A stretch of DNA of 64,000 nucleotides from Geminicoccus roseus DSM 18922 (GTDB lineage Bacteria > Pseudomonadota > Alphaproteobacteria > Geminicoccales > Geminicoccaceae). The notes beneath the pieces were generated by a model. That model saw only the letters and a program-made list of their open reading frames with translations. It was not told the DNA's origin and ran no database searches. A program made the translations under genes and the position numbers. Shown here piece by piece: positions 25,747-33,997 of the stretch (position 1 is the first letter of the stretch; each line of letters starts with the position of its first letter). The DNA lies in assembly GCF_000427665.1 (NCBI RefSeq), contig NZ_KE386572.1:1822196-1886195 (forward strand), given 5' to 3'.

Positions 25747-26658
25747 TCAGATGCCCGCGGCCGGATCGCCCGCAGGGGTCTCGTGCCGGGGATGGCGGCG
25801 GGCGAAATCGTCGGCGATCGTCTCGAACGTCGTCCAGCGCACGCCGGGATGCTTGGAGATGTGCTGGAAGATCCGTTCCAGCATCAGCAGGACCTGCGGC
25901 TTGCCGGACACGTCCGGGTGGATGGTGATGGTGAACGCGGCATAGTCCATCTCGCGATAGACCCAGTCGAACTGATCCCGCCAGATCTCTTCGAGATGGC
26001 GCGGATTGACGAAGCCGTGGCTGTTCGGAGACGCCTTGATGAACATCATCGGCGGCAGGTCGTCGAGATACCAGGAAGCAGGTATCTCGATCAGGTCGGT
26101 GGTCCGCCCGCGCTGGAGCGGCTTCATCCAGGTCTCGGGCTTCTGCGAGTAGTCGATCTTGGTCCAGCTGTCGCCGACCCGGGCATAGTAGGGGGTAAAG
26201 TCGTCGTGCATCAGGCTGTGGTCGTACTTGATGCCCTTGCTCAGCAGCAACTCATTCGTCTTCGGCCCGAACTCCCACCACGGCGCCACATAGCCGACCG
26301 GCTTTCTCCCTGCGACCTTCTCGATCACTTCGATGCACTTGTCGAAAACCTCCTCTTCCTGGGCGGGTGTCAGGGCGATCGGATTTTCGTGACTGTAGCC
26401 ATGCATGCCGATCTCGTGGCCGGCGCGGGCTACGGCTTCGATCTGGCTTGGGAAGGTTTCGATGGAATGGCCGGGCACGAACCACGTGGTGTCGATGCCA
26501 AAGCGCCTGAACAACTCGAGCAGGCGCGGCACGCCTACCTCGCCGCTGAACATGCCCCGGCTGATGTCGCAGGGGCTGTCCTCGCCGCCATAGGAGCCGA
26601 GCCAGCCGGCGACGGCATCCACATCCACGCCGAACGCGCAGAAAATTTCCTTGGCCAT
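25747..26658 (-). CDS. PgdA-like polysaccharide/peptidoglycan deacetylase
   Basis: A 303-residue NodB-fold deacetylase very similar in its landmarks to Helicobacter pylori HpPgdA: it starts [20 protein letters not shown] and has the GSYGGEDSP stretch. Metal ligands Asp14, His86 and His90 (MHGYSHENP) fall at the same numbers as in that enzyme. ATG 26658 is chosen for its GGAGGGAGAG site; a longer frame exists upstream. No signal peptide, as in the cytoplasmic H. pylori enzyme. Members of this group include peptidoglycan deacetylases and amide or imide hydrolases (PuuE-like), so the true substrate is open. It leads the CGLCG-CobW set. Confidence 0.88.
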   Translation of the reverse strand: MAKEIFCAFGVDVDAVAGWLGSYGGEDSPCDISRGMFSGEVGVPRLLELFRRFGIDTTWFVPGHSIETFPSQIEAVARAGHEIGMHGYSHENPIALTPAQEEEVFDKCIEVIEKVAGRKPVGYVAPWWEFGPKTNELLLSKGIKYDHSLMHDDFTPYYARVGDSWTKIDYSQKPETWMKPLQRGRTTDLIEIPASWYLDDLPPMMFIKASPNSHGFVNPRHLEEIWRDQFDWVYREMDYAAFTITIHPDVSGKPQVLLMLERIFQHISKHPGVRWTTFETIADDFARRHPRHETPAGDPAAGI

Positions 26659-26787
26659 GACGGAACTCTCCCTCCACCAGCGCGCCGGACGTGCCTGGGC
26701 CGCGCTCACCTGCGGTCAGACTCATGCATCTGGGTCCAGCCCGCCGGAAAAGCGAGCGTCCGCGGGATCTGAACGGGCGACGGAGGC

Positions 26788-26976
26788 TCAGGCGGGCGAT
26801 TGCGGGGACGACCTGGCGCGCTCCGACTGCACATGGGCGCGCAGTACCTTCAACATCCGCGTCTGGTAGCCGGGTCCGCCGGACTTGAACCATTCCAGCA
26901 CATCGACATCGACGCGCAGTGAGATCGCCTGCTTTGGGATCTGTCTTCTTTCAGCTGGGGGCTTCTTCTTGTCCAT
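26788..26976 (-). CDS. brnA: BrnA-like antitoxin
   Basis: A 62-residue protein matching the BrnA antitoxin family: IPKQAISLRVDVDVLEWFKS then GPGYQTRMLKVLRAHV, the signature ribbon-helix-helix region that binds DNA and pairs with the RNase toxin BrnT. The ATG at 26976 is certain because a TAA codon lies directly before it. In intact loci brnT lies immediately upstream; here the upstream frame does not give a clear BrnT, so the antitoxin appears orphaned or its toxin is degraded. C-terminal residues (ERARSSPQSPA) extend a little past the usual end. Confidence 0.85.
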   Translation of the reverse strand: MDKKKPPAERRQIPKQAISLRVDVDVLEWFKSGGPGYQTRMLKVLRAHVQSERARSSPQSPA

Positions 26977-27181
26977 TTAGGTTACGCCACACGACGATCG
27001 CGATATGGTGCTGTACATACAGGGCCTGTGATTCTTGTTTTGAAGTCAAGAACCGAGCGTCTGACAAAGCCAGTCCGAATGCAATATCGCTTTCACATAT
27101 CCGTAAGCGAGATTTCCGCGCCGGACGCGATCCAATGTGATGGGTGGATGATGGCCGGTCCTGAGGCAGCGCGGGCCGCAC
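26977..27181 (-). pseudogene. Possible BrnT toxin remnant upstream of brnA
   Basis: An open minus-strand frame overlapping the brnA start encodes DIAFGLALSDARFLTSKQES and then HHIAIVVWRNLNG. The spacing faintly recalls the central part of BrnT (a DF.DA...F stretch followed by the G...VV.T strand), but the typical N-terminal WDP.K...N..KHG and C-terminal RIISAR.A motifs are absent. I regard it as at best a decayed relic. It could equally be non-coding. Confidence 0.25.
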
Positions 27182-27210
27182 CTATGCAATGATCGTGCTG
27201 GTGACGCAAA

Positions 27211-27239
27211 AGGCCGCCCGAGACATGCACGGGCGGCCT
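27211..27239 (-). terminator. Rho-independent terminator of the NMT1-type ABC operon
   Basis: A perfect 10-pair stem (AGGCCGCCCG and its complement) with a nine-base loop lies 34 bases past the binding-protein stop at 27273. Read on the minus strand it is followed by TTTTGCG. This is a good intrinsic terminator. Confidence 0.85.
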
Positions 27240-27272
27240 CCCTTTCATGACTGCATCAAACCCGGCCGCAGA

Positions 27273-28277
27273 TCAGTTCTGCGCTGCCTCGAAGATGTCG
27301 TGGGTCCAGGCGCCGGTCGGCTCCTTGCTGATGACCGGATCTGAGCCGCCGGAGAGCAGCACCTTGACGGTCCGCTCATAGTCCGCCGGATCGAGATAAC
27401 CGATTCCCTTTTCACCGCCCGAGCCGATCAGCTTGGCAATCTCGCGGACCATCCGCTGCTGGTGCGCCTCGGTCTGCGCGCCGGTGGCATCGTTCTCCAG
27501 CACGATCTCGGCCGCCTCGTCCGGGTTCGCCGCAGCATATTCCCAACCCTTGATCGACGCCTTGACGAACCGCGCGAGCTTGTCCGCCATCTCGGGGTCG
27601 GCGAGGTTCTCCTCGGTCGTGTACAGCCCGTCCTCAAGGGTCGCGACTCCCTGGTCCTCGTACTTGAAGACCGTCAGGTCCTCCTCCTTGATCCCGGCGT
27701 CGAGCACCTGACCGTACTCGTTGTAGGTCATGGTGGAGATGCAGTCGGCCTGTCGCTGCAGGAGCGGATCCACGTTGAAGCCCTGCTTCAGCACGGTGAC
27801 GCCGTCCGGGCCACCCTCTGTCGGGATGCCGAGCGTGGCCATCCACGAGAGGAAGGGATACTCGTTGCCGTAGAACCAGACGCCCAGCGTCCGGCCGGGA
27901 AAGTCCGTCTTCGGGTCGACGATCCCGCTGTCCTTGCGGCAGGTCAGCATCATGCCGGACTTCTCGAACACCTGGGCGATGTTGACGAGCGGTACCCCCT
28001 TCTCCCGGGATGCCAGCGCTGCCGGCATCCACTCGACGATCACGTCGGCCCCGCCACCGGCGATGACCTGGGGAGGGGCGATGTCGGGCCCGCCCGGCTT
28101 GATCTCCACGTCGAGGTCCACCTCTTCGTAGAAGCCCTTGTCCTTGGCGACGTAGTATCCGGCGAACTGTCCCTGGGTGACCCATTTGAGCTGCAGGGTG
28201 AGTTGGTCGGCGGCCTCGGCTGCCGATGCCGCGGTGAGGCCGGTGACGGCCACCAATGCCAGTGCCAGATTCCTCAT
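27273..28277 (-). CDS. ABC importer substrate-binding protein, NMT1/THI5-like
   Basis: Periplasmic binding protein of 334 residues. A signal peptide (MRNLALALVAVTGLTAASAA) precedes TLQLKWVTQGQFAGYYVAKD and GFYEEVDLDVEIKPGG, the hallmark beginning of NMT1/THI5-like binding proteins that capture pyrimidine precursors of thiamine, riboflavin, taurine or similar heterocycles. Pocket-type residues include GGADVIVEWMPA and YNEYGQVLDAG. Two permease genes lie upstream on the same strand, and a strong terminator follows. I saw no thiamin riboswitch ahead of the operon, so the substrate is left open. Confidence 0.9.
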   Translation of the reverse strand: MRNLALALVAVTGLTAASAAEAADQLTLQLKWVTQGQFAGYYVAKDKGFYEEVDLDVEIKPGGPDIAPPQVIAGGGADVIVEWMPAALASREKGVPLVNIAQVFEKSGMMLTCRKDSGIVDPKTDFPGRTLGVWFYGNEYPFLSWMATLGIPTEGGPDGVTVLKQGFNVDPLLQRQADCISTMTYNEYGQVLDAGIKEEDLTVFKYEDQGVATLEDGLYTTEENLADPEMADKLARFVKASIKGWEYAAANPDEAAEIVLENDATGAQTEAHQQRMVREIAKLIGSGGEKGIGYLDPADYERTVKVLLSGGSDPVISKEPTGAWTHDIFEAAQN

Positions 28278-28330
28278 CAGCAAACCTTTCCCCACCTCGG
28301 CCGGTTCATCTGCGCCCGGGCCGTTTGCGC

Positions 28331-29263
28331 TCAACGCTGGCGACGATAGGAGGGATGCCAGAAGGTGACCATCCGCTCGATGGCTGCCAGCAGAGCATAG
28401 CTTAGCGAGCCCGCCAGGGCTGCTACCGCAATGGTTGCCCAGACCAGGTCCAGGTTCATGCGCCCGACTTCCGTGGAAATACGAAAGCCCATCCCGACGA
28501 TCGGCGTGCCGAAGAACTCCGCGACCAATGCTCCGATCAGCGCCAGGGTCGCGTTGATCTTGAGGCCATTGAAAATGAACGGCATGGCCGCAGGCAGGCG
28601 CAGCGCCAGCAGGGTCTGCCAGTAGCTGGCTGCATAGGAATGCATCAGGTCCCGTTCGATGGCGCTGGTCTGGGTCAGGCCGGCGGTGGTGTTCACCAGC
28701 ATCGGAAAGAAGGTCATGATCACCACGACCGCGGCCTTCGACTGCCAGTCGAACCCGAACCACATCACCATGATGGGGGCCACCCCGATGATCGGCAGTG
28801 CCGAGACCAGGTTGCCGATCGGAAGGAGGCCGCGCTGCAGGAACGGCGAACGGTCGATCAGCAGCGCCACAAGGAAGCCGGAGCCGCAGCCCATCACCCA
28901 GCCTGGTATGACTGCCCTGACGAAGGTCTGCACGAAGTCCGCGCGCAGCATGTCGAGGGAAGCCACGAACACGCTACCGATCGCCGAGGGCGCCGGGAGG
29001 AGCACCCTTGGCACCTGGAAGCCGATGACGGCCACTTCCCACAGGAACAGCAGCCAGGCGCCAAACATGATGGGCACCAGCCTCGACCATCCCGATATCG
29101 AGGCCAGTCGGTCCATCGCGAACCACGCGACCACCAGCAGCACGCAGATCACGAGCCAAAACGGCGCCCCGACAGGACCGGTGTGGACCTGGCCCAGCGC
29201 CCACCAGCAGCCGGCCAGCAGCAGCGCCGTGAGCAGGAGCCCGATGCCCAGCCGTCCGCTCAT
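28331..29263 (-). CDS. ABC importer permease (second), SsuC/ThiX-like
   Basis: Integral membrane permease of 310 residues for the NMT1-type importer. The first about 90 residues hold three hydrophobic segments, then the BPD_transp_1 core with the ATPase-contact EAA loop in ALRLPAAMPFIFNGLKINAT and preceding DLMHSYAASYWQTLLALR. GALVAEFFGTPIVGMGF is typical of SsuC/TauC relatives. The start overlaps the first permease stop by ATGA (29260-29263). The two permeases are different proteins and likely form a heterodimer. Confidence 0.9.
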   Translation of the reverse strand: MSGRLGIGLLLTALLLAGCWWALGQVHTGPVGAPFWLVICVLLVVAWFAMDRLASISGWSRLVPIMFGAWLLFLWEVAVIGFQVPRVLLPAPSAIGSVFVASLDMLRADFVQTFVRAVIPGWVMGCGSGFLVALLIDRSPFLQRGLLPIGNLVSALPIIGVAPIMVMWFGFDWQSKAAVVVIMTFFPMLVNTTAGLTQTSAIERDLMHSYAASYWQTLLALRLPAAMPFIFNGLKINATLALIGALVAEFFGTPIVGMGFRISTEVGRMNLDLVWATIAVAALAGSLSYALLAAIERMVTFWHPSYRRQR

Positions 29264-30165
29264 GGCTTGGTTCCCATTGCCCGCAGCGTGATCCGCTCCA
29301 TCCAGGCGATCGCTGCGATCAGCAGGCCCGCCATCACCGAGCCCATGACGAGGGCTGCCCAGATCTGCACGGTCTGGCCATAATAGGAGCCGCTGAGCAG
29401 TCGGGCGCCAATGCCCGCCTGGGCTCCGGTCGGCATCTCGCCGACGATGGCGCCGACCAGGCTGATCGCGATCGCCACCTTCAGCGAAGCGAACAGGAAA
29501 GGCACGGAGGCTGGCCAGCGCAGCTTCCACAAGACCTGGCTCGGCCGGGCGCTCCAGGTATGCATCAGTTCCAGCGAAAGGACATCCGGGGAGCGCAGGC
29601 CCTTCACCATGCCGATCGTAACCGGAAAGAAGCACAGATACATCGAGATCAGCGCCTTGGGCACGAGGCCGGTAAGGCCAATCGAACCCAGCACCACCAC
29701 GACCATCGGGGCGATTGCCAGGATCGGGATGGTCTGGCTGGCGATCACCCAGGGCATCAGCGAGGTGTCGAGCGTGCGCACGTGAACGATCCCGACCGCC
29801 AGGAGGATGCCCAGCAGGGTCCCGAGCACAAAGCCCAGCAGGGTTGCGGAAAGCGTGATCCAGGCATGATAAACCAGGGACCGTTTCGAGGTGGCCGCCG
29901 TCTGGAGCACCGTCTTGTTCAGCTCGGCCAGCACCTGGTGCGGGGCCGGCAGGACCGGGCGGTCCATGGCCCAGCTATCTTCGACCAGCTGCGTCCAGGT
30001 CCAAGGCTCGTCGCCATAACGGTCGACGACCTGCGGCGCATTGAGCCAGACCGCTCCCGCATACCAGATGGCCAGGATCGCAAGCGTCACCACCAGCACG
30101 GGAAGGGTGCGTCCGGTCCGGAGCCAGTTCGCCCCATGGGGGGCGCCAATGGCGGCAGCGGCCAT
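29260..30165 (-). CDS. ABC importer permease (first), SsuC/ThiX-like
   Basis: A 301-residue permease. I start at ATG 30165 (MAAAAIGAPHGAN), which precedes the first helix (PVLVVTLAILAIWYAGAV); a longer frame upstream is open but begins in a low-complexity leader. The EAA-type loop is LMHTWSARPSQVLWKLRWPA, and VGAIVGEMPTGAQAGIG follows. It is the first gene of the permease-permease-binding protein set. No ATP-binding subunit is encoded in this operon; the divergent ATPase at 30396 belongs to a different (GldA) type. The energising ATPase must be elsewhere or shared. Confidence 0.88.
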   Translation of the reverse strand: MAAAAIGAPHGANWLRTGRTLPVLVVTLAILAIWYAGAVWLNAPQVVDRYGDEPWTWTQLVEDSWAMDRPVLPAPHQVLAELNKTVLQTAATSKRSLVYHAWITLSATLLGFVLGTLLGILLAVGIVHVRTLDTSLMPWVIASQTIPILAIAPMVVVVLGSIGLTGLVPKALISMYLCFFPVTIGMVKGLRSPDVLSLELMHTWSARPSQVLWKLRWPASVPFLFASLKVAIAISLVGAIVGEMPTGAQAGIGARLLSGSYYGQTVQIWAALVMGSVMAGLLIAAIAWMERITLRAMGTKP

Positions 30166-30295
30166 GATATGAAGATCTCCCTCGATACGCAGGCGCAGGC
30201 CTTTGGCAGTGCCTGGCGCTTCTTGCGATCCCAAAGGGTAATAAACAGGGACGCCCACTGACAAGGACGCCGCTTCGGCTGCTGGTCGGGCCACC

Positions 30296-30314
30296 GCGTG
30301 ACCGTTGATCACGC
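30296..30314. promoter_or_regulatory. Inverted repeat between divergent ABC operons
   Basis: GCGTGA, seven bases and TCACGC form a 6+6 inverted repeat in the 230-base gap between the importer operon (starting at 30165, minus) and the GldA-like operon (starting at 30396, plus). It could be an operator for either side. No further support. Confidence 0.25.
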
Positions 30315-30395
30315 TTGCGCGCAAGGGCCTGGACGTCCAACAGCGTCCGGGCGATCACAGCGGCGCCATTTCGGAGTTGCCGGTAGGATGGGACG

Positions 30396-31349
30396 ATGGA
30401 GCAGGCGGTTCGCCTCGATCAGCTGACACGACATTTCGGCCGCTTCACGGCGGTGGACCGCATCAGTTTCGGCGTCCGGCGCGGCGAAGTGGTCGGGTTC
30501 CTTGGGCCGAACGGTGCGGGGAAGTCGACCACGATGCGGATGCTGGCCGGTTTCCTGACGCCGTCCTCCGGCCATGCCTTGATCATGGGAGAGGATGTCG
30601 AGGCAAGGCCGATCGAGGCGCGTCGGGCGCTGGGTTATTTGCCGGAGGGTGCCCCACTCTACGGCGACATGACCCCTCTTGCCCTGTTCGAGTTCGTGGC
30701 AGCAATGCGCGGCATCACCGGACGCCTGCGCCGCCATGCCATCGCCACGGTCATCGACCGCACCGACCTCTCCGAGGTTGCCTACAAGCCGATCGAGACT
30801 CTTTCCAAGGGCTTCAAGCGGCGGGTCGGTCTCGCTGCCGCCATCCTGCACGACCCGCCGGTCCTGATCCTGGACGAGCCGACCGATGGCCTGGATCCCA
30901 ACCAGAAGCACGAGGTGCGGGGCCTGATCGCCGCCATGGCTCCGGAGAAGGCCATCATCGTCTCCACCCACATCCTGGAGGAGGTGAGTGCCGTCTGCAC
31001 CCGTGCCATCGTCATCGCCCGCGGCAGGGTCGTGGCGGATGCCACGCCCATGCAGCTCCAGGCCTACTCGGAATGGCACGACGCAGTGGCGCTGCGCCTG
31101 CTCCCCGAGCAGGTCGACGCGGCCGTGGCGGCCCTGGACGACCTGCCCGCCATCTACGAGATCCGCCGGATGAACCATGCCGCCGACGGTCACGACCTCC
31201 TGGTGGTGCCGGTCCAGGGAGAACGGATCGCTTCGGTGGTCGCCGACCGGCTGGTCGAGGCGGGTATCGAGATCCAGGACTTCCGCATCGAGACCGGACG
31301 GCTGGACGACGTGTTCCGCAAGCTCACGACCATGCAGCCCACGCACTGA
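30396..31349 (+). CDS. ABC ATPase, GldA-like
   Basis: Cytoplasmic ATPase of 317 residues for an ABC-2 type exporter. Walker A GPNGAGKSTT near residues 38-47, Q-loop region ALGYLPEGAPLYGDMT, signature LSKGFKRRVGLA, Walker B VLILDEPTDGLDP and H-loop VSTHILEEV are all intact. The C-terminal about 90 residues form the usual extra domain of GldA/NatA/CcmA-like ATPases. First gene of a four-gene operon with a GldF-like permease, a GldG-like protein and a DUF4340 protein. This operon type is widespread in non-gliding proteobacteria; its cargo is unknown. Confidence 0.93.
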   Translation: MEQAVRLDQLTRHFGRFTAVDRISFGVRRGEVVGFLGPNGAGKSTTMRMLAGFLTPSSGHALIMGEDVEARPIEARRALGYLPEGAPLYGDMTPLALFEFVAAMRGITGRLRRHAIATVIDRTDLSEVAYKPIETLSKGFKRRVGLAAAILHDPPVLILDEPTDGLDPNQKHEVRGLIAAMAPEKAIIVSTHILEEVSAVCTRAIVIARGRVVADATPMQLQAYSEWHDAVALRLLPEQVDAAVAALDDLPAIYEIRRMNHAADGHDLLVVPVQGERIASVVADRLVEAGIEIQDFRIETGRLDDVFRKLTTMQPTH

Positions 31350-31365
31350 CGGAGCTCTTTCAGCG

Positions 31366-32106
31366 ATGCGCCTACGTCAGACCGCGACCGTGTTCGCTCG
31401 CGAACTCGCGAGCTACTTCACGACTCCGGTGGCCTATGTCCTGATCATCATCTTCCTGGCCGCGACCAGCGCCTTCACCTTCTATGTTGGCGGGTTCTTC
31501 CAGCGGGGCCAGGCCGACCTCTCGTCCTTCTTCCTGTTCCATCCCTGGCTCTATTTGTTCCTGGTGCCGGCGGTGGCGATGCGGCTCTGGTCGGAGGAGC
31601 GTCGCTCAGGGACCATCGAACTGCTCAGCACCCTGCCGGTCGGCAGCTTTCCGCTCGTCCTGGGCAAGTTCCTGGCGGCCTGGGTGTTCTGCGGCATCGC
31701 CCTCCTCCTGACCTTCCCGATCTGGATCACCGTCAACTGGCTCGGCGATCCGGACAACGGGGTGATCGTCATGGGCTACCTGGGCAGCTGGCTGGTCGCC
31801 GGCTGCTTTCTTTCGCTCGGCTCATGCATGTCGGCGGTGAGCAAGAACCAGGTGGTGGCGTTCGTGCTCGGTGCCGCCTTGTGCTTCCTGTTCCTGATGA
31901 GCGGCGTGGAGATGGTGCTGGCGGCATTTCGGGCCTGGGCGCCGGACTTCCTGGTCGACCTGGTCGCGTCCTTCAGCCTGATCACCCACTTCATGGCGCT
32001 GAGCAAAGGCTCGCTGCCACTCACCAGCGCCGTGTTCCTGCTCACCCTGATCGGCACCGCGCTGTTCGTGAACAAACTCCTGGTCGATCTCAAGAAGGCG
32101 GGCTGA
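31366..32106 (+). CDS. ABC-2 type permease, GldF-like
   Basis: A 246-residue integral membrane subunit with six hydrophobic segments. Landmarks are FARELASYFTTPVAYVLI at the N-terminus, RLWSEERRSGTIELLSTLPV (family signature before the second half) and the last helix FLLTLIGTALFVNKLLVDLK. ATG at 31366 is 16 bases past the ATPase stop with GGAG ahead. It would pair with the GldA-like ATPase. Confidence 0.92.
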   Translation: MRLRQTATVFARELASYFTTPVAYVLIIIFLAATSAFTFYVGGFFQRGQADLSSFFLFHPWLYLFLVPAVAMRLWSEERRSGTIELLSTLPVGSFPLVLGKFLAAWVFCGIALLLTFPIWITVNWLGDPDNGVIVMGYLGSWLVAGCFLSLGSCMSAVSKNQVVAFVLGAALCFLFLMSGVEMVLAAFRAWAPDFLVDLVASFSLITHFMALSKGSLPLTSAVFLLTLIGTALFVNKLLVDLKKAG

Positions 32107-32110
32107 CATC

Positions 32111-33985
32111 ATGCATCTCGACCGCCGCACGCTGTCCATCCTGGGCATCCCCCTGGCCCTGATCGCGTTCCTCGCCTTCAACGTGTTCTCCGGCATCGCC
32201 TTGCGCGGCCCGAAGCTCGATCTCACCGAGAACCGGCAGTTCACCCTGTCGGACGGCACCCGCGCCATGCTGGAGGAGATCCAGGAGCCGGTGCGCTTGC
32301 GCTTCTATGTCTCTTCGCTCCTGCGCGAGACCAACCCGTTCTTGTGGACCTATGCGCAGCAGGCGCGTGACACGCTGCAGTCGTTTGCGGAGGCAGCGGG
32401 CGGCAAGATCGAACTCCAGGTCATCGACCCGCAGCCATTCTCCCAGGAGGAGGACCGGGCTGTCGGCTTTGGACTGCAGCCGATCCCGGGCCCGGAGCAG
32501 ACCACGGCCTTCCTGGGCGTCGCCGGCTCCAACACTACCGACGACACCGACGTCATCGCGATGCTGAGCCCGGACCGGGAGCGGTTCCTCGAGTATGACC
32601 TGACCCGGCTGGTCTACAACCTCTCCCGGCCGGACAAGCCGGTGCTCGGCATCATCACCGGTCTGCCGCTGGAAGGCAGCATGCAGAACGGCCAGCTGCC
32701 CTGGCAGATCCTCACCCAGCTCCGCCAGTTCTACGACGTGCGGATGCTGACCGGGGAGGAATACGTCATCGACCCGGCGATCCAGGTGCTGATGCTGGTG
32801 CAGCCGGACGACCTGCCCGAGCAGAACCTCTACGCCATCGACCAGTTCGTGATGCGCGGCGGCCGGGTCCTGGCCTTTGTCGACCCCTATTCGGAAGCGG
32901 CCCAGGCTGCCGTCCAGGTCGCGGGCGATTTTGCCGCCCAGGTCGATGGCCTGCTGGCGGCCTGGGGCGTGGAACTAGTGCCCGACCAGATCGCCGCCGA
33001 CCCCGATGCGGCCCGGCAGGTCTCGATCCCTCAGGAAGGCGGACGCCAGCAGGTGCTGCCCTATCTGCCCTGGCTGTCGCTCAGCCAGCAGAACGTCACC
33101 GGCGACGATCCGGCGGTCGCCAACCTGGACGTCATCAACATGATGACGCCGGGCGTGCTGCGCCCGCTCGACGGTGCGTCCACCAGCTTCGAGCCGCTGG
33201 TGCAGACCGGCCCCGAGGCGGGCCTGCTCGAAGCGGGCCCGATCCGCGCCTATCCGGATCCGATCGAGGTGCTGCGCAGTTTCCAGCCGGGCAATGAACC
33301 CCTGACTCTCGTGGCTAGGGTGACGGGCCCCACCGAGAGCGCCTACCCGGCGGCACCCGCCAGCGACGATCCGGCGGCGCCCGACCCGGCGGCACATCTG
33401 ACCGAAACGAAGCAGCCGGTGAACATCGTGCTGGTCGCCGATTCCGATCTCCTGGAGGATCAATCCTGGCTGGCGCAGTCACCGGGCATGGGTCAGGCCG
33501 GTCTGACGCCGGTCGCCTCCAATGCCGACCTTGTCCTGAACCTCCTGGACACGCTGGCCGGCTCCGAAGTGCTTCTGTCCTTGCGCGGGCGCGACATCAC
33601 CCTGCGTCCCTTCACCCGGATCGACGAACTGCAGCGCGATGCCGAGGCGATCTACCGGGTGAAGGAGGACGAGCTGACCGCCAACCTGGAAGAGGTGCAG
33701 GCCAAGCTCCAGGATCTTGGCGGTCTGGGGCAGGACCAGGACGGCCTGGTGCTTTCGGAGGCGCAGCGGATCGAGGTGCAGGGCTTCCGGGCACGCATGC
33801 TGGAACTGCGCGCTGAACTACGCGCCGTGCAGCTGGCCCTGCGCCAGGAGATCGAGCGCCTGGAGGATCGCCTTACCTTGATCAACATCCTGGCCGTGCC
33901 GCTCGCGGTGGCGCTGGTCGCGATCCTGGTGGCGCTGGTCCGGCGCAGCCGGACGCGCAAGCACTTCAGACCGGCCAGCGGCTGA
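32111..33985 (+). CDS. GldG-like ABC-associated membrane protein
   Basis: A 624-residue protein with one N-terminal helix (LSILGIPLALIAFLAFNVFS), a large periplasmic domain and one C-terminal helix (LINILAVPLAVALVAILVALV) followed by a basic tail (RRSRTRKHF). The segment LDLTENRQFTLSDGTRAMLE and later IDQFVMRGGRVLAFVDPYSE are typical of the GldG/Gld_1_ABC_trans family, whose periplasmic part resembles a glutamine amidotransferase-like (IFT52/GIFT) fold. Residues about 515-590 form a Glu/Arg-rich coiled coil. Four bases separate it from the GldF-like stop. Confidence 0.9.
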   Translation: MHLDRRTLSILGIPLALIAFLAFNVFSGIALRGPKLDLTENRQFTLSDGTRAMLEEIQEPVRLRFYVSSLLRETNPFLWTYAQQARDTLQSFAEAAGGKIELQVIDPQPFSQEEDRAVGFGLQPIPGPEQTTAFLGVAGSNTTDDTDVIAMLSPDRERFLEYDLTRLVYNLSRPDKPVLGIITGLPLEGSMQNGQLPWQILTQLRQFYDVRMLTGEEYVIDPAIQVLMLVQPDDLPEQNLYAIDQFVMRGGRVLAFVDPYSEAAQAAVQVAGDFAAQVDGLLAAWGVELVPDQIAADPDAARQVSIPQEGGRQQVLPYLPWLSLSQQNVTGDDPAVANLDVINMMTPGVLRPLDGASTSFEPLVQTGPEAGLLEAGPIRAYPDPIEVLRSFQPGNEPLTLVARVTGPTESAYPAAPASDDPAAPDPAAHLTETKQPVNIVLVADSDLLEDQSWLAQSPGMGQAGLTPVASNADLVLNLLDTLAGSEVLLSLRGRDITLRPFTRIDELQRDAEAIYRVKEDELTANLEEVQAKLQDLGGLGQDQDGLVLSEAQRIEVQGFRARMLELRAELRAVQLALRQEIERLEDRLTLINILAVPLAVALVAILVALVRRSRTRKHFRPASG

Positions 33986-33997
33986 GGAGGCCAGAGC

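Noticed and set aside
30166-30395. Possible thiamin (TPP) riboswitch ahead of the NMT1-type importer
   Set aside because: Looked for the CTGAGA and related core elements on the minus strand and did not find them.
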